DNA of 64,000 bases from Thermohalobaculum sp039027855 (GTDB taxonomy: Bacteria > Pseudomonadota > Alphaproteobacteria > Rhodobacterales > Rhodobacteraceae): NCBI GenBank assembly GCA_039027855.1, contig JBCCJI010000005.1, positions 1-64,000 of the forward strand. The letters are read 5' to 3'. Position 1 is the first letter of the stretch; each line of letters begins with the position of its first letter. The translations under genes and the position numbers were made by a program. The notes under the pieces were generated by a model. It did no database searches. It was not told the DNA's origin and saw nothing but the letters and a program-made list of their open reading frames with translations. Shown in pieces: positions 1 to 7,813 of the stretch.

Positions 1-76
1 CGCACCGTCACGCCCCGCTCGGTCACGAGCTTCACGGCCTCGAGCTTGAACTCGCGGCTGACCTTCCGTTTCGTCA
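1..76 (-). pseudogene. IS3-family transposase OrfA, N-terminal fragment cut by window edge
   Basis: Read on the minus strand from an ATG at 76, the first 25 codons give MTKRKVSREFKLEAVKLVTE followed by RGVTV, the usual N-terminus of the helix-turn-helix OrfA of IS3-family elements. The frame is open to the window edge, so whether the rest is intact cannot be seen. About 50 bases upstream (roughly 77-124) look like the terminal region that normally precedes such an orfA. The fragment abuts a different IS3-group remnant (125-687), so this copy appears to have inserted into, or recombined with, the older one. Family assignment rests on the OrfA N-terminal motif only. Confidence 0.6.
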
Positions 77-124
77 TATCCACTCCCCAGCTCCTTGGTC
101 ACGGTCTTATCGTCGTGTCCACGG

Positions 125-687
125 AACCGGCAGCAGGCTATCGTGCGCTTGCGGTTCACGACCAGACCCTCGCGCCTGAGCATGGCGTGCAGGCGGAGAG
201 AGCCGTAGCGGCGGTTCTCCGATCCCAGCGCGCACATCCTCTCCAGCAAGGCCGCGTCATCGCGCTCGACCGATCGATATTGATGCACCGATCGCGCGAG
301 ACCGACAATCCGGCAGGTGCGCCGCTCGCTCAGTCCAAGCTCGGTCATGGGAAAGCCCACGGCTTCGCGCTTTGCCATGGGCCTACCAGTGTTTTGCAGG
401 CGTTCCTTCATGCCCGACATGTCGAGCATCTGATCGGCGACGATCCGCTTCAGCCGCGCATTCTCGGCCTCGAGATCAAGGATCTTCTTTGCATCCGACG
501 CCGCCATGCCCCCAAACTTCTTCCGCTAGGCACGAGACACGTCGCCGACGAGATGCCGTGCTTGCTGCAAAGCTCGTCGACCTTCGCTCCGTTCGGCGTG
601 GCGCTCGAACCCGTGGCGCTCTCACGCCTCACCGTCCTCTTTCAGGACTGCGATGATCTGCGCGTCGCTGAACCGGCCGCGCTTCAT
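125..687 (-). pseudogene. Decayed IS3-family (IS407-like) transposase, OrfA/OrfB remnant
   Basis: The minus strand from an ATG at 687 begins MKRGRFSDAQIIAVLKEDGE and then hits a stop. OrfA homology continues in other frames, with a DELCSKHGISSAT segment near 540-590, KKFGG and DLEAENARLK near 460-520. OrfB-like sequence follows (GLSERRTCRIVGL, then ENRRYGSLRLHAMLRREG) down to about 150. At least one frameshift and in-frame stops make both halves non-functional. The OrfB is also missing its DDE catalytic core, since the remnant ends where a second IS3-type element begins. It lies downstream of the ribosomal-protein operon terminator, on the same strand as that operon. Confidence 0.7.
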
Positions 688-830
688 GGGACGTCCTCCT
701 TCGTCCATTCAAAGGTGCAGAATCCCAGCCCGCAATCGCCCGGATACCGGCGAGATGGTCAATGAGGTCAGGCACGCTTGGGCAAGAGTGCAGTCACCGC
801 CTGACATGGCGTCGACTCAGCTCATAGAAA

Positions 831-858
831 CGCCCGCCGCGGTGTTTCCGGGCGGGCG
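831..858 (-). terminator. Probable terminator of the rpsF-rpsR-rplI operon
   Basis: A perfect 8-bp inverted repeat (831-838 with 851-858, 12-nt loop) lies 34 bp beyond the rplI stop codon. Read on the minus strand, it is followed by a short T-rich stretch (GTTTCTAT). Position and structure fit an intrinsic terminator, although the U-tract is weak. Confidence 0.6.
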
Positions 859-891
859 CCGTCGTCTCGGTTCGGAGTGTGACCTCGCGGA

Positions 892-1554
892 TCAATCGCG
901 CGGGTCGTCGCCGCGGGCTTCGCGCGCCTCGGGGCTGTCGTCATCATCGCCGCGCGCCGGGCCGCGGTCGCGCGGATCGTCGCCATCCTCGGCCGCCGCG
1001 GCGCCGATCTCGTCGAAGAGCTCGGCGATCTCGTCCTCGGCCGCCTGCTCTTCCTCGGCGCGAAGTTCGGCAATCGATTTGCCGGACGCCTGGATCTCGG
1101 CTTCCTCAGGGGTGCGCGCGACGTTGGCCTTGACGCCCACCTGAACCTCCGGGTGGAGCACGACGGTGATGCCGTGCAGCCCAAGCTCCTTGATCGGTTT
1201 GTCGAGGCGCACTTGTGTGCGGTTCACCTCGAAGCCCTCGGCCGCTGCGGCGTCGGCCACATCGCGGGGCGTGACCGAGCCGTAGAGCGCGCCACCCTCG
1301 GCCGCCTGGCGGATGATCACGAACTGCTTGCCATCGAGCGTCTCGGCCAGACCCTCGGCCGAGGTTTTGCGGTCGGCGGAGCGGGCCGCGATCTGCGCAC
1401 GCTCAGCCTCGAAGCGGGCGAGGTTTGCCTTGGTCGCGCGGAGGGCTTTGCCCTGGGGCAGCAGGAAATTCCGGGCGTAGCCGTCTTTGACGGTTACGAC
1501 ATCGCCCATGGCGCCGAGCTTGTCGACGCGTTCGAGGAGGATGATTTCAGCCAT
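892..1554 (-). CDS. rplI: 50S ribosomal protein L9 with long acidic C-terminal tail
   Basis: L9 binds 23S rRNA at the base of the L1 stalk and helps maintain the reading frame. The N-terminal domain is typical: MAEIILLERVDKLGAMGDVV, then the VKDGYARNFLLPQGKA signature near residues 22-38, and the second domain with LHPEVQVGVKA near 136-146. At 220 aa it is much longer than the roughly 150-aa E. coli protein. The extra C-terminal segment (about 155-220) is acidic and then rich in R, D, G and P, so it is probably disordered. It is the last gene of the rpsF-rpsR-rplI operon, 10 bp after rpsR, and is followed by a hairpin. Confidence 0.97.
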   Translation of the reverse strand: MAEIILLERVDKLGAMGDVVTVKDGYARNFLLPQGKALRATKANLARFEAERAQIAARSADRKTSAEGLAETLDGKQFVIIRQAAEGGALYGSVTPRDVADAAAAEGFEVNRTQVRLDKPIKELGLHGITVVLHPEVQVGVKANVARTPEEAEIQASGKSIAELRAEEEQAAEDEIAELFDEIGAAAAEDGDDPRDRGPARGDDDDSPEAREARGDDPRD

Positions 1555-1564
1555 CGGTTTCTCC

Positions 1565-1792
1565 TCAGTTCACGCTGTAGGGCAGGAGCGCGAGGAAGCG
1601 CGCGCGCTTGATGGCGCGGGCCAGCTCACGCTGCTTCTTCGACGAGACGGCGGTGATGCGCGAAGGCACGATCTTGCCGCGCTCGGACACATAGCGCTGC
1701 AGCAGCTTCACGTCCTTGTAGTCGATGGTCGGTGCATTGTCGCCCGAGAAGGGGCAAGTCTTGCGCCGGCGGAAAAAGGGACGACGGGCCAT
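1565..1792 (-). CDS. rpsR: 30S ribosomal protein S18
   Basis: A 75-aa protein of normal length for S18, a small-subunit platform protein that pairs with S6. The sequence shows the conserved CPFSG, then IDYKDVKLLQRYVSERGKI and the SRITAVSSKKQRELARAIKRAR core near residues 42-63, followed by ARFLALLPY at the C-terminus. It sits between rpsF and rplI in the standard order, 14 bp after rpsF, so it is almost certainly co-transcribed and balanced with S6 and L9. Confidence 0.98.
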   Translation of the reverse strand: MARRPFFRRRKTCPFSGDNAPTIDYKDVKLLQRYVSERGKIVPSRITAVSSKKQRELARAIKRARFLALLPYSVN

Positions 1793-1806
1793 GATGCTCT
1801 CTCCTC

Positions 1807-2238
1807 TCAGCGATCGTCGCGGCGCGGGCCGCGGTCGTCACGGCGATCATCGCGGCGGGGGCCACGCGGACCGCGGTCGTCGCGGTCGCGGCCGCCACGG
1901 CGGTCATCGCGGCTGGACTTGGCCTGCATGACGGCGGATGGGCCTTCGTCATGCGCCTCGACCTTCACGGTCATGACGCGCATGACGTCCTCGTGGATGC
2001 GCATGAGACGCTCCATCTCGTGGACGGCCGCGGCCGGGCTGTCAGAACGCATGTAGCCGTAATGGCCCTTGCGGTTTTTGTTGATCTTGTAGCTGAGCGT
2101 GCGCAGGCCCCAATACTCGTGGCTGACCATCGCGCCGCCGTTGTCGGCGAGGACTTGGCCGAAATGCTCAATCAGCCCTTCGGCCTGCGCGTTCGAGAGA
2201 TCCTGACGCGCAATAAAGACGTGCTCGTAGAGCGGCAT
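1807..2238 (-). CDS. rpsF: 30S ribosomal protein S6 with Arg/Asp-rich tail
   Basis: S6 is a small-subunit protein that dimerises with S18. The 143-aa product starts MPLYEHVFIARQDLS at the ATG whose complement is 2236-2238. An upstream extension of the same frame lacks S6 similarity. The fold is recognisable through LRTLSYKINKNRKGHYGY and MRIHEDVMRVMTVKVE. The last 35 or so residues are a low-complexity repeat of RDD, RGP and GPRRDDR units, matching the style of the L9 tail in the same operon. The gene is divergent from fabD across a 250-bp promoter-bearing gap. Confidence 0.97.
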   Translation of the reverse strand: MPLYEHVFIARQDLSNAQAEGLIEHFGQVLADNGGAMVSHEYWGLRTLSYKINKNRKGHYGYMRSDSPAAAVHEMERLMRIHEDVMRVMTVKVEAHDEGPSAVMQAKSSRDDRRGGRDRDDRGPRGPRRDDRRDDRGPRRDDR

Positions 2239-2488
2239 GGATGCCACCCTCCTGATCTGGCCGCGCTTCGGTGGTCCGGCGATGACGTCCCGAGGTCCGG
2301 ACCGGAGCGGCGCGGGAATTCCTCGGCTCTCGGGAGCGCGCCGGATACGCCGGTTTGTCAGCATTGGCAAGGGATGAGCCCGGGAAGGGCTCGGGAAAGG
2401 CCGTGGAAAGACCCGGGCGCGCGGTTGACAGGGTCTTGTGGACGCGCGAAGGGCGGCGCCGGATCGCGAGGGCGGGGAGGACGCGCGC

Positions 2489-3421
2489 ATGCGGGCATAT
2501 CTTTTTCCGGGTCAGGGCGCACAAGCTGTGGGCATGGGCCGGGCGCTGGCCAATGCCTATCCCGCGTCGAAGGCGGTATTCGACGAGGTCGACGATGCGC
2601 TGGGCGAGAAGCTGAGCGCCGTGATCTGGGACGGCGATGCCGACACCTTGACCCTCACCGCAAATGCGCAGCCGGCTTTGATGGCGACATCACTTGCGGT
2701 TGTCCGGGCCCTTGCCGCCGAGGGCATCGAGATCGACGATGCTGGTTTCGTCGCGGGGCACTCGCTTGGCGAATACTCGGCGCTGGCGGCGGCGGGCGCG
2801 TTGGATGTTGCGACGGCGGCAAGGCTGTTGCGGCTGCGCGGAAGCTCGATGCAGGAGGCGGTTCCAGTTGGAGTAGGCGCAATGGCCGCCATTCTTGGGC
2901 TTGACGCCGAGGCGGTGAGCGCTGTCGCCGCAGAAGCGGCTGAGGGTGAGGTTTGTCAGGCGGCCAATGACAACGATCCAGGCCAGGTCGTCGTGTCGGG
3001 CCACAAGGCTGCGGTCGAGCGTGCCTGCGAGATCGCGAAGGCTAAAGGCGCAAAGCGGGCGATGATGCTGCCGGTCTCGGCGCCATTCCACTGCACGTTG
3101 TTGCAGCCTGCCGCCGACGCGATGGCGGCGGCTCTGGCCGATGCCGAGATCCGACAACCATCGGTACCGCTCGTCGCCAATGTCACCGCGGCGGCGGTGC
3201 GTGACCCCGAAGAAATCCGGCAGCTCTTGGTCAAGCAGGTGACCGGAGCAGTGCGTTGGCGTGAAAGCGTACAATGGATGGCCGCGCATGGGGTCACCGA
3301 GACCGTGGAGCTCGGCGCCGGCAAGGCGCTGTCGGGCATGGTTCGTCGGATAGACAAGGCGCTCTCGGTTGTGAGTGTCGCTACGCCCGAGGACATCGCG
3401 AAGTTGAAGGAGCCGGTGTGA
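2489..3421 (+). CDS. fabD: Malonyl-CoA:ACP transacylase
   Basis: FabD moves malonyl from CoA to acyl carrier protein, supplying the extender unit for type II fatty acid synthesis in the cytoplasm. The 310-aa protein begins MRAYLFPGQGAQ, the conserved N-terminus, so the ATG at 2489 is preferred to an in-frame ATG at 2438. The nucleophile motif GHSLGEYSAL places the catalytic serine at residue 92; QAANDNDPGQVVVSG and APFHC (with the second catalytic histidine) follow. Its TGA overlaps the ATG of fabG, indicating translational coupling in the fab operon. Confidence 0.98.
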   Translation: MRAYLFPGQGAQAVGMGRALANAYPASKAVFDEVDDALGEKLSAVIWDGDADTLTLTANAQPALMATSLAVVRALAAEGIEIDDAGFVAGHSLGEYSALAAAGALDVATAARLLRLRGSSMQEAVPVGVGAMAAILGLDAEAVSAVAAEAAEGEVCQAANDNDPGQVVVSGHKAAVERACEIAKAKGAKRAMMLPVSAPFHCTLLQPAADAMAAALADAEIRQPSVPLVANVTAAAVRDPEEIRQLLVKQVTGAVRWRESVQWMAAHGVTETVELGAGKALSGMVRRIDKALSVVSVATPEDIAKLKEPV

Positions 3422-4167
3422 TGGCGCGGATCTTTTCGCTTGCCGACCGTGTGGCGCTGGTCACCGGGGCCTCCGGTGGGATCGGTGGCGCGATCGCGCG
3501 GGTGCTGCATGCTCAGGGAGCGACGGTGGCGCTGTCCGGGACGCGGGTGGCGCCCTTGGAGGCTCTCGCGGCAGAGCTCGGTGAGCGGGCGCATGTGACG
3601 CCCTGCGACTTGTCGGATACGGACGCGCTGGCGACGTTGCCCAAAGTGGTTGAGGCAGCGGCCGGCGGGTTGGACATCTTGGTCAACAATGCCGGTGTGA
3701 CGCGTGACCAGCTGTTCATGCGCATGTCGGATCAGGACTGGCAGAGCGTGCTGGACGTCAACCTCACGGCGTCCTTCAGGCTCTCGAAGGCCGTGCTGCG
3801 CGGCATGATGAAGAAGCGCTGGGGTCGGATCGTGCAGATCACCAGCGTTGTCGGGCATACCGGGAACCCGGGGCAGGGCAATTATACAGCCGCCAAGGCA
3901 GGGCTGGCAGCGATGTCGAAAAGCCTTGCCATCGAGGTGGCGACCCGCGGTGTGACGGTGAACTGCGTCGCCCCCGGTTTCATCGAGACCGCCATGACGG
4001 CGAAGCTGACCGAGGAGCAGAGCGCGAAGATCATGGGGGCGATACCGGCGGGGCGTATGGGCACGCCTGACGATGTCGCGGCCGCGGTCGCCTACCTGTC
4101 ATCGGACGCCGCCGCCTATGTCACCGGGCAGACGATCCATGTGAATGGCGGCATGGCGATGATCTGA
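3421..4167 (+). CDS. fabG: 3-oxoacyl-ACP reductase
   Basis: FabG reduces 3-oxoacyl-ACP to 3-hydroxyacyl-ACP with NADPH. The 248-aa short-chain dehydrogenase shows the nucleotide-binding TGASGGIGGAIA near residues 17-28, LVNNAG near 89-94, and the catalytic Ser142, Tyr155 and Lys159 (ITSVVG, GNYTAAKAGL). The C-terminal GQTIHVNGGMAMI is characteristic. The ATG at 3421 overlaps the fabD stop (TGATG). Between fabG and acpP lie 172 bp without a gene. Confidence 0.98.
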   Translation: MARIFSLADRVALVTGASGGIGGAIARVLHAQGATVALSGTRVAPLEALAAELGERAHVTPCDLSDTDALATLPKVVEAAAGGLDILVNNAGVTRDQLFMRMSDQDWQSVLDVNLTASFRLSKAVLRGMMKKRWGRIVQITSVVGHTGNPGQGNYTAAKAGLAAMSKSLAIEVATRGVTVNCVAPGFIETAMTAKLTEEQSAKIMGAIPAGRMGTPDDVAAAVAYLSSDAAAYVTGQTIHVNGGMAMI

Positions 4168-4339
4168 AGAATTGCTCCTTTCTGCACCGGTCTGAACGGA
4201 TTGCGCGGGTCAGCCGGGGTTGATAAGGGAGCGCGGCGCCGCCGATCGGGCGGGTGGGCTGTCAATGCTTGCGCGCGCCCAATGACCAGTGACGAGGCGA
4301 CGCAGCAAAGCGCGCCGGACGAGAGGAACAGGAGCAGTC

Positions 4340-4576
4340 ATGAGCGATATTGCTGATCGCGTGAAGAAGATCGTCGTCGAGCATCTTGGCGTTGAAGAGG
4401 ACAAGGTGGTCGACAGCGCGAGCTTTATCGATGACCTCGGCGCGGACAGTCTCGATACGGTCGAACTGGTCATGGCCTTCGAGGAAGAGTTCGGTATCGA
4501 GATTCCGGACGATGCGGCCGAGAGCATCCAGACCTTTTCTGATGCGGTGAAGTTCATCACCGAGAAGTCCGCCTGA
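4340..4576 (+). CDS. acpP: Acyl carrier protein
   Basis: The 78-aa carrier holds growing fatty acyl chains on a 4'-phosphopantetheine arm. The attachment serine is residue 37 in GADSLDTVELVMAFEEEF, and the rest is the usual acidic helical bundle (IADRVKKIVVEHLGV, IPDDAAESIQTF). The ATG at 4340 is chosen because MSDIADRVKKI is the conserved start and AGGAGC lies just upstream. A strong intrinsic terminator follows at 4605-4635, which would let this abundant protein be made in excess of FabF. Confidence 0.98.
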   Translation: MSDIADRVKKIVVEHLGVEEDKVVDSASFIDDLGADSLDTVELVMAFEEEFGIEIPDDAAESIQTFSDAVKFITEKSA

Positions 4577-4604
4577 GAGGCGCCTGCCAGCGCCGGGACT
4601 GAAG

Positions 4605-4635
4605 GCGCGGCGCCGATCACGGCGGCCGCGCTTTT
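4605..4635 (+). terminator. Intrinsic terminator after acpP
   Basis: The arms GCGCGGC (4605-4611) and GCCGCGC (4625-4631) enclose a second stem GCCG/CGGC with an ATCA loop. A single bulged G (4624) interrupts the right arm. TTTT follows directly at 4632-4635. The structure begins 28 bp after the acpP stop codon. It would separate acpP output from fabF, or act as a partial attenuator. Confidence 0.75.
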
Positions 4636-4768
4636 CGTATCCGGCGTGCGTGGTCAGCGGGCGCGCGAGGTCCCATAATGGGAGGGACGGTGACACGCGG
4701 CACGGGATGCCTCGCGTCACCAGCCGGGTGCAGCGAGACGGCCGCGCAGACGGTCGCGGGAGACGGTA

Positions 4769-6040
4769 ATGCGGCGAGTGGTTGTGACAGGCCTCGGGAT
4801 GGTGACGCCGCTGGCCTGCGGTGTCGAAGAGACCTGGGCGAGGATCCTTGCGGGGCAGTCGGGCATTAACCGGATAGGCTATTTCGATGCATCGCATCTT
4901 CCCTGTCAGATCGCTGGTGAAATTCCGCTTGGCGATGGCAGCGACGGCACCTTCAACCCGGACGATTGGGTTCCGGCGAAGGATCGGCGCAAGTTCGATC
5001 GCTTCATTACCTACGCCCTGACGGCGGCTGCGCAGGCCGTGGCCGATAGTGGGTGGCAGCCCGATCGCGACGACGACGAGGCCTGTGAGCGCACCGGTGT
5101 GATGATCGGCAGCGGCATCGGTGGCATCGAGTTCATCGCCGACACGGCTGTCACGCTGAAAGAAAAGGGTCCGCGCCGGGTTAGTCCGTTCTTCATTCCC
5201 GGAGCGTTGATCAATCTTTGCTCCGGCCAGGTCAGCATCAAGTATGGCTTCAAGGGGCCGAACCATGCCGTTGTCACCGCCTGTTCGACCGGGGCGCACG
5301 CCATCGGCGATGCTGCGCGGCTGATCATGTTGGGCGATGCCGATGTGATGCTGGCCGGCGGATCGGAGAGCCCGGTTTGCGAAATCTCGGTCGCGGGCTT
5401 TGCCGCCTGCAAGGCGCTGTCGACCGGATACAACGATACCCCGGAGAGAGCGAGCAGGCCTTACGACAAGGGACGGGACGGCTTTGTCATGGGCGAAGGG
5501 GCCGGTGTCATGGTTCTTGAAGAGCGCGAGCATGCGTTGGCCCGCGGCGCCAAGATCTATGGCGAGGTCCTGGGCTATGGCTTGTCAGGCGATGCCTTCC
5601 ATATCACCGCCCCCGCATCGGATGGTGACGGCGGTTATCGCGCGATGGGGGCGGCGCTTCGGAATGCGGGGCTGGACCCCTCGGCTATCGACTATGTGAA
5701 TGCCCATGGGACATCGACGCCGCTTGGCGATGAGATCGAGTTGGGGGCGGTAGCGCGAATGATGGACGATCATGCGTCGAAGGTGACCATGAGCTCGACC
5801 AAGAGCGCATCTGGACACCTGCTCGGCGCGGCTGGCGCCATCGAGGCGATCTTCACCGTGCTGGCCATTCGCGATCAGGTCGCACCGCCGACGATCAATC
5901 TGGAAGACCCATCGGTCGAGACGCCAATTGACCTCGTCCCGTTGGAAAAGCGGCCCCGCGAGATCAATGTTGCCCTATCGAACAGCTTCGGCTTTGGCGG
6001 CACAAACGCCTCGCTGGTCCTCGGTCGCCATACCACGTGA
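4769..6040 (+). CDS. fabF: 3-oxoacyl-ACP synthase II
   Basis: FabF condenses malonyl-ACP with acyl-ACP, the elongation step of fatty acid synthesis. The 423-aa protein starts MRRVVVTGLGMVTPLACGVE behind a GGGAGA ribosome site. The catalytic triad is visible: Cys172 in TACSTGAHAIGDA, His313 in NAHGTSTPLGDEIE, and the histidine of SGHLLGAAGAIEA. NSFGFGGTNASLVL closes the thiolase fold. It is separated from acpP by a terminator and 192 bp, and followed 43 bp later by mltG, a common arrangement in Rhodobacterales. Confidence 0.98.
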   Translation: MRRVVVTGLGMVTPLACGVEETWARILAGQSGINRIGYFDASHLPCQIAGEIPLGDGSDGTFNPDDWVPAKDRRKFDRFITYALTAAAQAVADSGWQPDRDDDEACERTGVMIGSGIGGIEFIADTAVTLKEKGPRRVSPFFIPGALINLCSGQVSIKYGFKGPNHAVVTACSTGAHAIGDAARLIMLGDADVMLAGGSESPVCEISVAGFAACKALSTGYNDTPERASRPYDKGRDGFVMGEGAGVMVLEEREHALARGAKIYGEVLGYGLSGDAFHITAPASDGDGGYRAMGAALRNAGLDPSAIDYVNAHGTSTPLGDEIELGAVARMMDDHASKVTMSSTKSASGHLLGAAGAIEAIFTVLAIRDQVAPPTINLEDPSVETPIDLVPLEKRPREINVALSNSFGFGGTNASLVLGRHTT

Positions 6041-6083
6041 GGATGCATCGGCCGTCGGGGCGATATCGATGGGGGCTTAAGGC

Positions 6084-7205
6084 ATGGATCAGCTGACGCC
6101 GGTCATCGAATGGACGAAGGAGCAGCCTGCGCTCGCGGGTGCGCTTGCGGCAGCGGTTGTTCTCGGCCTCGTCGCACTGCTCTGGGGACCCGTTGGCAAA
6201 GTCTTCCGCGTGCGCAATCTGGCGGCTCACGCGCTCACGCTTATGATCGTGGGTTGCTTGGCGCTTGGTTTGACCATTCAGGCGGCAAGTGACCGGGTTA
6301 CGGCGGCCGGACCACTCGCCGATGAGACGGTGGTGGCGATCCCTCAAGGTGCCGGGCTGCTGCGCATTTCGGAGACCCTGGAAGAGGCCGGGGCCATCGA
6401 GAGCGCCACGTTGTTCAGGCTCGCGGCGCGCTATCGCGGTCAGACCACCAGACTGAAATTCGGGGAGTATGCGCTGCCAGCCGGCGCGTCGATGGAGGCG
6501 ATCCTCGCAAAGCTGACCGAAGGCGATACGATCAGCTACCGGGTGACCGTGGCCGAAGGGAGGACGAGCTGGGAGGTCGTGCAGCTGTTGAACGAGGTGC
6601 CGGAACTCACCGGCGAGATCGAATCGATTCCCGCGGAAGGCTCTCTCGCGCCCGACACCTATTTCTTTGCCCGTGGCGATCGCAGGGCTTCGCTGATCCA
6701 GCGGATGCAGAAGGCGCAACAGGAGATTCTTGCCAATGCCTGGGCGAACAGGCGGCCTGGCTTGCCCGTCGCCTCACCCGAAGAGGCGCTGATCCTCGCG
6801 TCGATAGTGGAGAAAGAGACCGGCGAGGCGGAGGAGCGCCCACAGGTTGCAAGCGTTTTCGTCAACCGGATGCGGATTGGCATGCCGCTCCAGTCCGATC
6901 CCACGGTGATCTATGGTGTGACCGAGGGGCGCGGTGGCCTTGGACGCGGGATTCGGCGTAGTGAGCTGCGTGATAGAAATGACTGGAATACCTATGTTAT
7001 TCCCAGGTTGCCGATCACGCCGATTGCCAATCCGGGACGGGCCGCGATTGAAGCGGTGCTGAACCCGGCCGATACGGAGTTCATCTATTTCGTCGCGGAT
7101 GGGACGGGCGGGCATACCTTCTCGCGCACCTTGGCGGAGCATAACGCGGCGGTGCGGATCTGGCGGCGGATCGAGGCCGTGCGCGAGGCGGCGAGCCAGA
7201 ACTGA
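6084..7205 (+). CDS. mltG: Endolytic murein transglycosylase MltG
   Basis: MltG-type proteins are inner-membrane lytic transglycosylases that cleave nascent glycan strands and set their length. The YceG-like domain is clear: LILASIVEKETGEAEERPQV near residues 233-252 (catalytic Glu in the VEKET motif), then VFVNRMRIGMPLQSDPTVIYG and YNTY-like NDWNTYVIPRLPITPIANPG. The N-terminus has two hydrophobic stretches (about 14-32 and 42-62) where one is usual. A GTG at 6210 would remove the first 42 residues and leave the standard single anchor, so the start is uncertain. It is the last gene before the GTA cluster. Confidence 0.93.
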   Translation: MDQLTPVIEWTKEQPALAGALAAAVVLGLVALLWGPVGKVFRVRNLAAHALTLMIVGCLALGLTIQAASDRVTAAGPLADETVVAIPQGAGLLRISETLEEAGAIESATLFRLAARYRGQTTRLKFGEYALPAGASMEAILAKLTEGDTISYRVTVAEGRTSWEVVQLLNEVPELTGEIESIPAEGSLAPDTYFFARGDRRASLIQRMQKAQQEILANAWANRRPGLPVASPEEALILASIVEKETGEAEERPQVASVFVNRMRIGMPLQSDPTVIYGVTEGRGGLGRGIRRSELRDRNDWNTYVIPRLPITPIANPGRAAIEAVLNPADTEFIYFVADGTGGHTFSRTLAEHNAAVRIWRRIEAVREAASQN

Positions 7206-7320
7206 CGCGTTGCGCCCTAGCGTACGGCGCCGACGCAACAGGCGATGGTTGTCGTTGACCCCCCGAACGGTCGATGGCACCCATTTATCCAAGCTAGGCG
7301 ATCTCACCACAGAGACGTTG

Positions 7321-7348
7321 AAGGGCCGGTCCGGAAGGAGCGGCCCTT
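7321..7348 (+). terminator. Hairpin between mltG and the GTA cluster
   Basis: The arms AAGGGCCG (7321-7328) and CGGCCCTT (7341-7348) form an 8-bp perfect stem with a 12-nt loop, followed by TCTCGTT. It lies 116 bp after the mltG stop and 52 bp before GTA gene g1. It could end the mltG transcript, or act as a leader structure if the GTA promoter lies upstream of it in 7206-7320. No convincing sigma-70 promoter is seen in that gap; TTGACC at 7255-7260 has no good partner. Confidence 0.5.
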
Positions 7349-7399
7349 TCTCGTTGCTGGGCCGAGGGCCGCCGGCGGCATGCGGGAGCAGGAGGCCTG

Positions 7400-7813
7400 A
7401 TGGTCAAGGAGCGGAAGACTCCGACCCCGATCAAGACCGTGAAGCGCGGTCTGGGCGTCGGGATGCTGCGCCGACGCAAGAGCTATGCGGGCCTTGCGGC
7501 TTGCAAGCGGGCAGAGCGGGCGCTGAAGACGGCGGAGGGGTTGTTCGCCTCGCTGGCTGGCGAACTGGAGCGCGAGATGGCGCGGCTGGCACCGAGCATC
7601 GCCGAAGCCGACGAGGGATGTGCCAGGCAGCTGCAGGCGCTCTCGCGCCAGACGCAGAAGGCCCTGCAGACGGTACTTGATATCGAGGTGATGATCCTGC
7701 GCGAGCGGCGCGGGACGACCGATGCGGCGGCCGAGGAGGCTGGCGTTTTTCTAGATCTGGGAGCGGCGCGTGAGGAGATCGAGAGCCGCCTGGATCGCCT
7801 CGCTGCCGCCTGA
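7400..7813 (+). CDS. g1: GTA small terminase (gp1)
   Basis: The first gene of the GTA cluster; gp1 in the Rhodobacter capsulatus GTA is the DNA-recognising small terminase. The 137-aa product has a basic N-terminus (MVKERKTPTPIKTVKRGLG, residues 1-19) and then long amphipathic helices (about 45-137) compatible with an oligomerising helical protein. Similarity is weak by eye, and the assignment rests mainly on position directly before the large terminase. Its end overlaps the large-terminase gene by 44 bp. Headful, largely sequence-independent packaging is known for this family and is not visible here. Confidence 0.7.
   Translation: MVKERKTPTPIKTVKRGLGVGMLRRRKSYAGLAACKRAERALKTAEGLFASLAGELEREMARLAPSIAEADEGCARQLQALSRQTQKALQTVLDIEVMILRERRGTTDAAAEEAGVFLDLGAAREEIESRLDRLAAA

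Noticed and set aside
1807..1900. Short repeats in the rpsF 3' end that could suggest a repeat array
   Set aside because: They are codon-level repeats encoding the RDD/RGP tail of S6, in frame and without spacers, so not CRISPR or an intergenic repeat.
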